Shown here: positions 35,623 through 43,032 of the stretch, in pieces
Layout: every line of letters begins with the position of its first letter
Numbering within the stretch: position 1 is the first letter of the stretch
From: CAZWCE01 sp964632505
GTDB taxonomy: Bacteria > Planctomycetota > Planctomycetia > Pirellulales > Thermoguttaceae
Length of the DNA: 64,000 nucleotides
Assembly (NCBI GenBank): GCA_964632505.1
Contig: CAZWCE010000004.1
Location: forward strand, 186,001-250,000
Direction of reading: 5' to 3'
Made by a program: the position numbers and the translations under genes
The notes under the pieces: generated by a model
What the model saw: the letters and a program-made list of their open reading frames with translations, nothing else
Told to the model about the DNA's origin: nothing
Databases searched by the model: none

Positions 35623-36219
35623 TCAGCCGGATCCGGCCGGCTCCTGTTCGGCGGTGATTTCTAGAAAGTTTCGGAGAATCCTCTTTCCGACGGTCGTCAT
35701 GATCGACTCGGGATGGAATTGGATTCCCTCGACCGGAAGCTCCTGGTGGCGGATCCCCATGATTTCGCCGTCGTCTTCCGTTTCGGCGGTCACCTCGAGG
35801 ATGTCGGGCAACGTGGCCCGATCGACGACCAGCGAATGGTAACGCATGGCGTCGAAGGGGCGTTTCATACCGCGGAAGACGCCTTTGCCGTCCATCTGGA
35901 TGCGCGACGTCTTGCCGTGCATGATTTTTTTCGCATGGGTCACCTTCCCTCCGAACGCTTCCCCGATGACCTGGTGCCCGAGGCACACACCCAGGATGGG
36001 GATCTGTCCGGCGTATCGTCGGACCACCTCGAGCGAGATGCCGGCGTCGGCGGGGCGCCCCGGGCCGGGCGAAATGACGATCCCCGCCGGGGAAAGCTCG
36101 CCGACCTGGTCGACGTCCAACGCATCGTTCCGATAGACCTGCACTTCGGTCTCCATTCCTCGAAGGTACTGAACGAGGTTATAGGTAAAGGAGTCGTAAT
36201 TATCGATCATCAACAACAT
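35623..36219 (-). CDS. trpG: Anthranilate synthase glutamine amidotransferase subunit
   Basis: 198 residues, a class I glutamine amidotransferase supplying ammonia to TrpE. The nucleophile is Cys79 in GVCLGHQVIGEAFGG, the oxyanion strand is SPGPGRP, and the catalytic His/Glu lie in GIQFHPES. MIDNYDSFTYNLVQY is the family front. AAAGGAAAT lies eight bases before the ATG. It follows trpE by 47 bases. A role in p-aminobenzoate synthesis as well is possible, since no pab genes are seen here. Confidence 0.96.
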   Translation of the reverse strand: MLLMIDNYDSFTYNLVQYLRGMETEVQVYRNDALDVDQVGELSPAGIVISPGPGRPADAGISLEVVRRYAGQIPILGVCLGHQVIGEAFGGKVTHAKKIMHGKTSRIQMDGKGVFRGMKRPFDAMRYHSLVVDRATLPDILEVTAETEDDGEIMGIRHQELPVEGIQFHPESIMTTVGKRILRNFLEITAEQEPAGSG

Positions 36220-36266
36220 GAAATGATTTCCTTTTTACAAACACACCCCCGTCGGGCGACGAGTTG

Positions 36267-37748
36267 CTACCCAATGTATTTCAGCAGCTCCAGGGCCCGC
36301 TGGATCGACATCGCCTTGTTGACCGACTCGTTCCGTTCGCGCTCGGGATCGGAGTCGTAAACGATGCCGGCCCCGGCCTGGGCGAACAGCCGTTTGCGGT
36401 GGATACAGGCGGTGCGAATGACGATGGCGAAGTCCATGTTTCCGCTGAAGGAAATGTAACCCGCCGCCCCACCGTAGGGTCCCCGGGGGACCTCTTCGAC
36501 CTCGGCGATGATCTCCATCGCGCGGACTTTCGGCGCTCCGGAGAGCGTCCCGGCCGGAAAGGTCGCTCGGAATAGGTCCAACGCATCATACCCCTCCTTC
36601 ATTTCGCATATCACGTTCGACACCAGGTGCATGACATGGGAATACCGCTCGACGAACATCAAGTCGGTCACCTGCACGGTATTGGTTCGGGCGATGCGTC
36701 CCAGATCGTTGCGTCCCAGATCGACCAGCATCAGGTGTTCCGCTTTCTCCTTCTCGTCGCGCAACAGCTCGTCGGCCAAGGCCCGGTCTTCCTGTTCCGT
36801 TTTGCCGCGATGGCGGGTCCCGGCGATCGGTCTGACGCAAGCGGTATTGCCCTCGAGCCGAACCATCGTCTCCGGTGAGGAGCCGACCAGCACGGTTTCG
36901 CCGAGGTGCATGAAGTACATGTAGGGCGACGGATTCACATACCGCTGGGCCCGGTAGAGCGAAATCGGATCGGGGACGATGTCGCTGACGAACGGCTGGC
37001 TGATGACCGACTGGATGATCTCCCCCTCGACGATCTGCTCTTTCACGCGGCGGACCCGCGAGCGAAACTCCTCCTCGGTGATGATCGGCCGGAGCGAGAA
37101 TTCCCGGGGTGCCGGCTGGACCGGCAGTTCACTCCGTCGATGCATCTCCTCGATGACCGCATCGATGCGCTCGAGGGCTTTTTCGTACAATATCTCTGGA
37201 TCTTGCTCGTCGCGTCCCGGGAAAGTGAGCACGCAAACGGTCAATGTATGGCGTACGTTGTCGATGATCAGCAGGGTATCGGGAATGACGAACTGGGCCA
37301 GCGGTTCGCCCGCGTCGAGCCGATGGGGGATCTTCTCGAAAAACGAGACCGCTTCATAGCTGAAATAACCGACCAATCCACCGTAGAATCGGGGCAGCTC
37401 CGGCAAATCGGCCGGCCGGTACTTCGCCAGAATCTCGCGCAGCACCTGCATCGGATCGCCTTGATGGGGAATCTTCTCCTCCTTGCCGCATTCCCGGAGG
37501 AACACGTGCTCCTGGTAGACTTCAATCTTCGCCCGCGTCGAGATGCCCAAGAAGCTGAATCTTCCCCAGCGTTCGCCACCTTCCACGCTTTCGAGCAAAA
37601 ACACGCCGTCGCGACGGTCGTAGAACCTCGCGAGCAATGACACCGGCGTCTGGTAGTCGGCCAACACCTGGCGACAGACCGGCACGACATCGGCCCCGGC
37701 CGCCAGCGAGATGAAGCGATCTTTTGCCGGAAATCCTTCCAAAAACAT
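36267..37748 (-). CDS. trpE: Anthranilate synthase component I
   Basis: 493 residues, normal length. TrpE makes anthranilate from chorismate with ammonia from TrpG. The chorismate-binding half shows RPIAGTRHRGKTEQED, LVDLGRNDLGRIA, VERYSHVMHLVSNV, FPAGTLSGAPKVRAMEII and GGAAGYISFSGNMDFAI. The N-terminal domain contains LLESVEGGERWGRFSFLG, whose LLES segment is where tryptophan binds for feedback inhibition in characterised enzymes. GAGAGGA sits six bases before the ATG. It is the first structural gene behind the leader and attenuator. Confidence 0.97.
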   Translation of the reverse strand: MFLEGFPAKDRFISLAAGADVVPVCRQVLADYQTPVSLLARFYDRRDGVFLLESVEGGERWGRFSFLGISTRAKIEVYQEHVFLRECGKEEKIPHQGDPMQVLREILAKYRPADLPELPRFYGGLVGYFSYEAVSFFEKIPHRLDAGEPLAQFVIPDTLLIIDNVRHTLTVCVLTFPGRDEQDPEILYEKALERIDAVIEEMHRRSELPVQPAPREFSLRPIITEEEFRSRVRRVKEQIVEGEIIQSVISQPFVSDIVPDPISLYRAQRYVNPSPYMYFMHLGETVLVGSSPETMVRLEGNTACVRPIAGTRHRGKTEQEDRALADELLRDEKEKAEHLMLVDLGRNDLGRIARTNTVQVTDLMFVERYSHVMHLVSNVICEMKEGYDALDLFRATFPAGTLSGAPKVRAMEIIAEVEEVPRGPYGGAAGYISFSGNMDFAIVIRTACIHRKRLFAQAGAGIVYDSDPERERNESVNKAMSIQRALELLKYIG

Positions 37749-37911
37749 ATTCGGTCCTCTCTGCAGGAGCTCACTGAATCGATCGGTGCGGATGCGTCAC
37801 CCGAAAGAAAAGGTCTATTTTACGAAAAAAAGGGGGTGGCGGCCAGCAGTCGTTCGCCGGCTTTCTGCCTGAAAACTTGTTCCGATGGGGCTGCGAAATG
37901 AACGGGGATTC

Positions 37912-37945
37912 AAAAAAAAAGGCCGCCCTGAAAAAGGCGGCCTTT
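37912..37945 (-). terminator. trp attenuator terminator hairpin
   Basis: On the minus strand AAAGGCCGCC (37945-37936), an eight-base loop and GGCGGCCTTT (37927-37918) form a perfect ten-pair stem running into nine T residues (37920-37912). It lies 163 bases before the trpE start codon and after the leader peptide, in the orientation to stop transcription before trpE. Its 5' arm is also complementary to an upstream segment. Confidence 0.92.
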
Positions 37946-38076
37946 GTGGATTCCAGATTGTATCTTGTGACAAAGCCGCCGCGTCGGGTACGCCTACGGC
38001 TTATTCAGGTCAAACAACAGCCATAAGCGCTATCGGGTAAACCAATAGCACCAAAACCGATACTGGTTGTGGCTGT
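37912..38076 (-). promoter_or_regulatory. trp leader RNA with alternative hairpins (attenuator)
   Basis: Reading the minus strand: ACAGCC (38076-38071) pairs with GGCTGT (38022-38017) and TATCGG (38062-38057) with CCGATA (38036-38031), enclosing the Trp codons. TATGGCT (38025-38019) can instead pair with AGCCGTA (38001-37995). AAGCCG (38002-37997) can pair with CGGCTT (37978-37973). GGCGGCTTTGT (37980-37970) can pair with ACAAAGGCCGCC (37947-37936, one bulged G), which destroys the terminator. Predicted logic: with ample Trp, the ribosome at the stop codon covers TATGGCT, so AAGCCG sequesters the antiterminator strand and the terminator forms. With scarce Trp, a stall frees TATGGCT and the antiterminator forms. 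The pairings are seen; the logic is inferred. Confidence 0.8.
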
Positions 38077-38089
38077 GACGACAGGTCAT
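38030..38089 (-). CDS. trpL: trp operon leader peptide, 19 residues
   Basis: The frame reads MTCRHSHNQYRFWCYWFTR then TAG. Trp codons occupy positions 13 and 16 inside an aromatic run FWCYWF. It begins about 105 bases after the predicted transcription start and ends 85 bases before the terminator stem. The upstream ribosome site is weak (GAAGAAG, seven bases before ATG). Position, two Trp codons in a short peptide, and the alternative hairpins downstream agree with ribosome-mediated attenuation. The gene is too short for normal gene finders. Confidence 0.82.
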   Translation of the reverse strand: MTCRHSHNQYRFWCYWFTR

Positions 38090-38201
38090 TTTTAGTTCTT
38101 CTTCGGGCCATGGCCACAAGAGTGGTGGCACGGACTGCTGCGCATTTGGCTAAATAGGAGAACCGTTTGCCAGTGCCGGATCTCTTATTCAATACAAACT
38201 G

Positions 38202-38230
38202 ATCATATTCCGCCATCGACCGGTTGTCAA
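38202..38230 (-). promoter_or_regulatory. Sigma-70-type promoter of the trp operon
   Basis: On the minus strand a perfect TTGACA (38230-38225), a 17-base spacer and TATGAT (38207-38202, 5/6) give a near-consensus promoter. Transcription should start near 38195, leaving a leader of about 450 bases before trpE. No Trp repressor operator was recognised around it. Confidence 0.85.
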
Positions 38231-38463
38231 GCGAAAGAACAGTTTTTTTCCGGATCCTGCCAAAAAGAGGTCTCCGACGGAAGACATTTTCTTCTCTTCA
38301 TTATATATTGGAGGGCAGTATTTTGATGACGGTGGATTTGATGACGGTGGAGATGGCCGTCGGCGGAAGGATACCACCAACCGTGTGGATATGACTCTCT
38401 TACAACACCGCATCGCCCCGAAAAAGCAAACACCACGAGCGTAGAGGACGAGGAAGCAAAAAG
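38231..38463 (+). other. Spacer between divergent trp and ald promoters, with a 15-bp tandem repeat
   Basis: GATGACGGTGGATTT at 38325-38339 is followed at once by a near copy, GATGACGGTGGAGAT (38340-38354). An AT-rich TTATATATTG at 38301-38310 could hold an ald -10, but no -35 is clear. A possible small frame lies here and is listed separately. Confidence 0.4.
38326..38394 (+). CDS. Possible 22-residue upstream small ORF before ald
   Basis: ATG at 38326 with GGAGGG ten bases upstream opens a frame MTVDLMTVEMAVGGRIPPTVWI ended by TGA at 38392-38394. The repeated MTVDL/MTVEM start arises from the 15-bp tandem repeat. The frame ends 69 bases before ald. Expression and function are unproven; it may be chance. 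Confidence 0.2.
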   Translation: MTVDLMTVEMAVGGRIPPTVWI

Positions 38464-39582
38464 ATGATTATCGGAGTACCGAAAGAGACCAAAAAGGATG
38501 AATATCGAATCGCGATGTTGCCCGCCGGCGTGGAAGAATTGACCCAGGCCGGTCACGAAGTGCTGATCCAGAAAGGTGGCGGCGACGGTTCGGGACTCTC
38601 CGACGATGACTATTCCCGACAAGGCGCCTCGATCGTCGAAGAGGCCGAGGAGATCTTTTCGCGAAGCGAGATGATCGTCAAGGTGAAGGAGCCGCAGCCG
38701 ACGGAGCTGGAGATGCTGCGAAAAGATCAGGTGGTCTTCACCTATTTCCATTTCGCGGCGGATCGGGAATTGACCGAAAGAACCCAGGCAAGTGCTTGTC
38801 ACGCCGTCGCTTACGAAACATTGCGAGATGCCCGGGGACAGCTCCCACTGCTGACGCCGATGAGCGAAGTGGCGGGCAGAATGAGCATCCAAGAGGGCGC
38901 GAAATATTTGGAAAAGCCGCAAATGGGGCGTGGCATCCTCCTCGGGGGGGTGCCGGGCGTGCGTCCGGCCCATGTGCTGATCCTCGGGGGAGGGATCGTC
39001 GGCGCCAACGCCGCGAAGGTCGCGGCGGGCCTGGGCGCGCAGGTGATGATTCTCGACATCAATCTCGACCGACTCCGGTACCTTGATGATGTGATGCCGG
39101 ATAATGTGACGACGGTCTACAGTGACCGACACCAAATTCTCCAACAATTGCCGGTGGCCGATCTGGTCATCGGGGCGGTGCTGGTCCCGGGAGCGAAGGC
39201 TCCGATGCTCATTCTTCGCGAAGATCTGCAGCGGATGAAGCCGGGAAGCGTCATCGTCGATGTGGCGGTCGACCAGGGCGGCTGTGTCGAAACGGCGACC
39301 CCCACGACCCATGCCGAGCCGACATACACAATCGACGAAGTGGTGCATTACTGTGTCGCCAACATGCCGGGAGCGGTCGGCCGGACCAGCACGTTCGCCA
39401 TCTGTAACGCCACCTTCCCCTGGGTCCGCCGTATCGCCGACGAGGGGCTCGAAAATGCCGCCCGGAAGTGGCCGGAGGTCGCCACGGCGGTGAACATGTA
39501 TTCAGGAAACATCACCTGCCGCGCGGTCGCCGAGACGTTCGAGCTTCGGTGCTTCGACTTGCTCGATGAATGCTTGCGCTGA
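38464..39582 (+). CDS. ald: Alanine dehydrogenase
   Basis: 372 residues, the usual length. Ald interconverts alanine with pyruvate and ammonia using NAD(H). Family marks are IGVPKETKKDEYRIAMLP at the start (with the substrate Arg), VFTYFHFAADREL with the catalytic His, LLTPMSEVAGRMSIQEGA, GVPGVRPAHVLILGGGIVGANAA for NAD binding, and VVHYCVANMPGAVGRTST. GAGGAAGC lies eight bases before the ATG. It is transcribed away from trp; there is no evidence that the two are co-regulated. Confidence 0.97.
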   Translation: MIIGVPKETKKDEYRIAMLPAGVEELTQAGHEVLIQKGGGDGSGLSDDDYSRQGASIVEEAEEIFSRSEMIVKVKEPQPTELEMLRKDQVVFTYFHFAADRELTERTQASACHAVAYETLRDARGQLPLLTPMSEVAGRMSIQEGAKYLEKPQMGRGILLGGVPGVRPAHVLILGGGIVGANAAKVAAGLGAQVMILDINLDRLRYLDDVMPDNVTTVYSDRHQILQQLPVADLVIGAVLVPGAKAPMLILREDLQRMKPGSVIVDVAVDQGGCVETATPTTHAEPTYTIDEVVHYCVANMPGAVGRTSTFAICNATFPWVRRIADEGLENAARKWPEVATAVNMYSGNITCRAVAETFELRCFDLLDECLR

Positions 39583-39634
39583 CGACACCCCTCTCCCTCG
39601 GCCCCCGCCCCCCTGAACCGAAAAGGATCGTCGA

Positions 39635-40066
39635 ATGCCGATTCACTTCACCTGTCCGCATTGTGGGAACTGCTCGCTGGTCGACGATCGCTACGCCGGC
39701 CGATCGGGCCCTTGCGCTTCCTGCCATATGCAGGTCGTGGTGCCGTCTTTGCAGGAGGCCCGAACCGAGGGGCTTTACCGGGAAGAGATCAATCCACCGA
39801 ATCCGGATCGCGGAAGCTCCGATTCCGAATGGCCGCCGATGTGGATCATCGCCGGGATCTTTCTGGCGATCTTGGTTCTCCCGGCGATGCTTTTTTTCCT
39901 CTTCGTGATGCTCCCATTCCTACGAATGGGGCCCATCATGCCGTCCCCTCCCGCGGTGACGGCGCCGCCGCCGAGCGCCACGGTCACGGTGGTCGCCTCG
40001 CCCGCGATGACCGGCCCGGCTCTCCCAACGCCCGGCGCGGCTCCACCGGGCAAGCCAAGGCCCTAG
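39635..40066 (+). CDS. Zinc-ribbon membrane protein of planctomycete type
   Basis: 143 residues. Cys7, Cys10, Cys27 and Cys30 form a CPHC...CASC zinc ribbon at the N-terminus, in a short form common in planctomycete proteins. A linker rich in Glu, Pro and Ser follows, then one strong transmembrane helix at about 70-95 (MWIIAGIFLAILVLPAMLFFLFVMLPF). The C-terminal 45 residues are Pro/Ala/Thr-rich and probably disordered. The ribbon would be cytoplasmic if the positive-inside rule applies. No function is known to me. It follows ald by 52 bases. Confidence 0.7.
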   Translation: MPIHFTCPHCGNCSLVDDRYAGRSGPCASCHMQVVVPSLQEARTEGLYREEINPPNPDRGSSDSEWPPMWIIAGIFLAILVLPAMLFFLFVMLPFLRMGPIMPSPPAVTAPPPSATVTVVASPAMTGPALPTPGAAPPGKPRP

Positions 40067-40648
40067 AGCATGAGGGATGCCGCCGAAACCTGGAAAGAGT
40101 ACTGAGCGCTCGACCGTTTTCCATTCGCCAGTCGCTAGGGGAATCCTTGCTTCCCCGTACCGATCGGTTCCGTCCCCGATTCTTGGCTTGACAAAAAAGG
40201 GCGACGGAAACAACAATGGGGTTCTTCCGACATTTTAGTGGCTGATTTATGAGTCCTTGTCGTCGAGATCGATTGGCTCGGCTCGGATTCACCAACCAAA
40301 GCAGGAGGGCGTTCCCTGCTGCGCCCTCCACCATCTCCGCCTCCTGGAGGCCTGCGGCCGTGCGGGTGCGAGGCGAAGATGGCTCCGGCCGAAGCAGGGG
40401 ACGAATCGAACGCTTTTTACGCATGACAATTGGATTTGCGTATCATTGCACTTCGGCACTAGCCATGAAAATCCGTGAAGAGCCCAACAATGGAAAGATG
40501 GCCCTCTTGGTGTTTTCCATTCCTACCGGATACCGGATGCCTCTTTTTTTCTTTTTTATTTGCAGATTTGACCAATTGGTCAAATTCGCGTACATCCTAC
40601 GAAATCAAGCAGAAGTAGACCAGGACTTTTTACCGGGAGATTGATTCG
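40067..40648 (+). other. Intergenic region, 582 bp, upstream of the split-Soret cytochrome gene
   Basis: Contains GGAGGGCG/CGCCCTCC (40304-40311 with 40322-40329), a GC-rich eight-pair hairpin with ten-base loop that lacks a T run, a second small hairpin GCCTCC/GGAGGC nearby, and the palindrome at 40567-40584. An open frame over 40249-40644 has no family resemblance and no ribosome site and is not called. No tRNA or known RNA fold was recognised. Confidence 0.45.
40567..40584 (+). promoter_or_regulatory. Perfect 18-bp palindrome, candidate repressor operator
   Basis: TTTGACCAATTGGTCAAA is an exact inverted repeat centred 73 bases upstream of the cytochrome start codon. The TTGACC inside could serve as -35, with TACATC 17 bases later as a weak -10, so a bound dimer would block the promoter. 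The regulator is not encoded in a recognisable form nearby. Confidence 0.6.
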
Positions 40649-41539
40649 ATGAGCAAGCAGATATCGCGGCGCCGCCTTTTGAAATCGGGAAGCGTTCTCA
40701 TGGGGGCCGCCGCAGTGGGAATGTCACAAGGAGCTTCGGGCCGAGAACAAGATGCAACATGCTCGGAAGGCGATGGAATCCGCCGAGAAATCAACCGGGA
40801 AGATTATCGGCCGCGCTACACGCCGGTTTCTCCCGCAGAAGCGGCCCGGCTCGCTTACGAGGCTTACACCGACGGGTCCTGCATGTACGCGGTGGTCAAG
40901 TCGGTGATGAGTCTGGTCGCCCGGGAGAAAGATTCGGTGGTCCCGCCGATCTATTACGAAATGTTCAAATATGGCCACGGCGGTGTCGGCGGCTGGGGAT
41001 CCCTTTGCGGTGTCTGCAACGGAGCGGCGACCATCTTGGGCATTTTCTACCACGAAAAGGAGGACCGCGACCCGCTCATCGGAGAACTCTTCCGCTGGTA
41101 TGAGTCGACCGAGCTTCCGGAATATACTCCCTCGGGCCCTACGGAAAAAGAAGACGTGCCCAAGAGTCGAGCGGATTCGATCTTATGCCACCTTTCCACA
41201 AGCATGTGGTGTCTGGAGGCCGATGAGGAAGCGATCAGCGGGGAGCGGAAGGAACGTTGCCGACGGTTGTCGGCCGATGGGGCGAAAAAAGTCGTGGAGA
41301 TTCTGAACACCCGGTACCAGTTGGACCAAGTTTCCGCGGATCCCCACTCCGAGGAGCCGGAGGCCCAGCCGATGGGACCGCCGGAGTCCTGCATTCGATG
41401 TCATGCGAAACCGGGTGGAAAAGTCGACGCCGAAAAGATGGCGCCGAAGGCCGGCGTCCGTATGAAATGCGCCACCTGTCACGAACACGACTCCAGCCAT
41501 CCGGAAATGTACGACAAACCGAGCTGGATGAAGCGCTGA
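40649..41539 (+). CDS. Tat-exported split-Soret-type cytochrome c / C_GCAxxG_C_C family protein
   Basis: 296 residues. The N-terminus SRRRLLKSGSVLMGAAAVGMS is a twin-arginine signal, so the protein is exported folded. The middle resembles the C_GCAxxG_C_C redox family (SCMYAVVKSVMSLV, then GGVGGWGSLCGVCNGAATILGIF). Near the end two heme-binding motifs appear, CIRCH and CATCH, in about 45 residues. This combination matches split-Soret cytochromes c described from sulfate reducers, where two hemes sit at a dimer interface. Periplasmic electron transfer is likely; the partner is unknown. GGGAGATTGATTCG precedes the ATG. Confidence 0.8.
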   Translation: MSKQISRRRLLKSGSVLMGAAAVGMSQGASGREQDATCSEGDGIRREINREDYRPRYTPVSPAEAARLAYEAYTDGSCMYAVVKSVMSLVAREKDSVVPPIYYEMFKYGHGGVGGWGSLCGVCNGAATILGIFYHEKEDRDPLIGELFRWYESTELPEYTPSGPTEKEDVPKSRADSILCHLSTSMWCLEADEEAISGERKERCRRLSADGAKKVVEILNTRYQLDQVSADPHSEEPEAQPMGPPESCIRCHAKPGGKVDAEKMAPKAGVRMKCATCHEHDSSHPEMYDKPSWMKR

Positions 41540-41576
41540 TCTGCTTCACGCTCCGATGCGGGTCGCTCCTTGTTTC

Positions 41577-42923
41577 TCAGTGTCCCGATTCCGCACCGAG
41601 TTGGTCGCTCTGACGTTTGCGGAAGAACAGGCGGATGGGGACTTCGCCGAAGGGGAGTTCGTCGCGCATCACGCCGAGCAGGAAACGCCGATAGGTCGGG
41701 CCGAAGGCATCGGGATTATTGCAGAACAGGATGATGGTCGGCGGCTGGATATCGACCTGGCTGGCGTAGTAGATTTTCGGCTTGCGGTGATGGAACAAGG
41801 GCGGCGGGTTGTACTCCATGGCGGCTTGGACCAACTGGTTGATCAGGGAAGTGGAAACCCGGCTTCGCGATTGCTTGAAAAGCAACTGAGCGTGGTTGAT
41901 CAGCATCTTGATGTTTTTGCCCGTCAGCCCGGTGATGAACGCGATCGGGACGTGCCACATGGTGCCGAAGGTATCCCGAAGATAATCGGCCCAGGTCTCG
42001 GTGGGCATATGTTCGGTCATCAAATCCCATTTGTTGACCACGAAGATGCAGGGGCGATCCTGCTTTTCGATGTAATTGCACAATTGCTTGTCGACCTTGC
42101 TGATACGCCGACCGGCATCGAAGAACAGCAGCACGACATCGGCGCGGCGGATGCTGCGTTCGGCCCGGTTGGTGCTGTAGAACTCCAGGTCGGTGTTGAC
42201 GCTCTTTCGCCGCAAAAAGCCGGGCGTGTCGATCGCGATGAACGGCTTGTCGTCCATGACGAATTCGACGTCGATGCTGTCGCGCGTCGTCCCGGGGATT
42301 TCACTGGCGATCACGCGATCGCTCTGGGTGAGCGAGTTGATGAACGTACTTTTGCCGGTGTTGCGCCGCCCGACGATCGCCAGTTTCATGACCGGCTCGG
42401 TCTCTCCCTCTTTTTCCTCTTTTCCGGGAGGCGGCAGCATTCGCTCGATTCTTTCCATCAAGGCGATGCGTCCGCGTTTTTGCTTCGCGCTGACCGGAAG
42501 CACTTCCCAGCCGAACTGGAGAAAATCGTCGGCGAGAAGCTCCAATTGATCATGATCGGCCTTGTTGGCGACGCAGAGCGTGGGAACGTCGATCTGGCGG
42601 AGTCGTTGGGCGACTTCCACGTCGAGCGGGAGCACGCCCTCTTGGGTGTCGACGACCAGGAGAATGACATCGGCCGCTTCGACGGCGAGTTGAATCTGGT
42701 GTTCGATGTGGTCGGAGAGGTCGTCGCGATCGACCACGCCCATACCGCCGGTGTCGATCAGTTCGATGATCCTTTCGTCGAACTCCAGCAGGTGGGAAAG
42801 ACGGTCGCGCGTCACTCCGGCCGTCGGGTCGACGATCGAAATCCGTTCGCCCAAAAGCCAGTTGAAGAGGCTCGACTTGCCGACGTTCGGACGTCCGACG
42901 ATGACAACCTTGGGAATGCTCAT
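41577..42923 (-). CDS. der: Ribosome-associated GTPase Der (EngA)
   Basis: 448 residues with two GTPase domains in tandem and a C-terminal KH-like domain, the unique Der plan. First domain: GRPNVGKSSLFN, DTGGM, NKAD. Second domain: GRRNTGKSTFIN, DTPGF, NKWD. The KH-like end includes KIYYASQVDIQPPTIILFCNNPD. Der acts in 50S subunit assembly. The ATG at 42923 (MSIPKVVIVG) is preferred over a longer frame because the first P-loop then starts at residue 10, as in other Der proteins. It converges with the cytochrome gene, leaving 37 bases between stops. Confidence 0.96.
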   Translation of the reverse strand: MSIPKVVIVGRPNVGKSSLFNWLLGERISIVDPTAGVTRDRLSHLLEFDERIIELIDTGGMGVVDRDDLSDHIEHQIQLAVEAADVILLVVDTQEGVLPLDVEVAQRLRQIDVPTLCVANKADHDQLELLADDFLQFGWEVLPVSAKQKRGRIALMERIERMLPPPGKEEKEGETEPVMKLAIVGRRNTGKSTFINSLTQSDRVIASEIPGTTRDSIDVEFVMDDKPFIAIDTPGFLRRKSVNTDLEFYSTNRAERSIRRADVVLLFFDAGRRISKVDKQLCNYIEKQDRPCIFVVNKWDLMTEHMPTETWADYLRDTFGTMWHVPIAFITGLTGKNIKMLINHAQLLFKQSRSRVSTSLINQLVQAAMEYNPPPLFHHRKPKIYYASQVDIQPPTIILFCNNPDAFGPTYRRFLLGVMRDELPFGEVPIRLFFRKRQSDQLGAESGH

Positions 42924-43032
42924 GACCTGCCGCAGGATCGGGAAAAGGAGGGACGCGAGATGGCAGCCCGCGGAAAAACCAGTCACTCGATGATACAGGC
43001 TGGTAGAAGGGGAAATACTTGAGAATCTGCGA

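Noticed and set aside
38010..38216. Minus-strand frame of 68 codons upstream of trpE
   Set aside because: Its start overlaps the -10 region of the trp promoter, upstream of the expected transcription start, and it has no Trp codons; the frame at 38089-38030 fits the leader peptide instead.
40304..40329. GC-rich hairpin as part of an RNA gene
   Set aside because: I compared it by eye with tRNA, SRP RNA and terminator patterns; the T-arm, SRP loop and T run are all missing.
40249..40644. Plus-strand frame of 131 codons before the cytochrome gene
   Set aside because: No ribosome site, no family resemblance, and it runs through the palindromic operator candidate.
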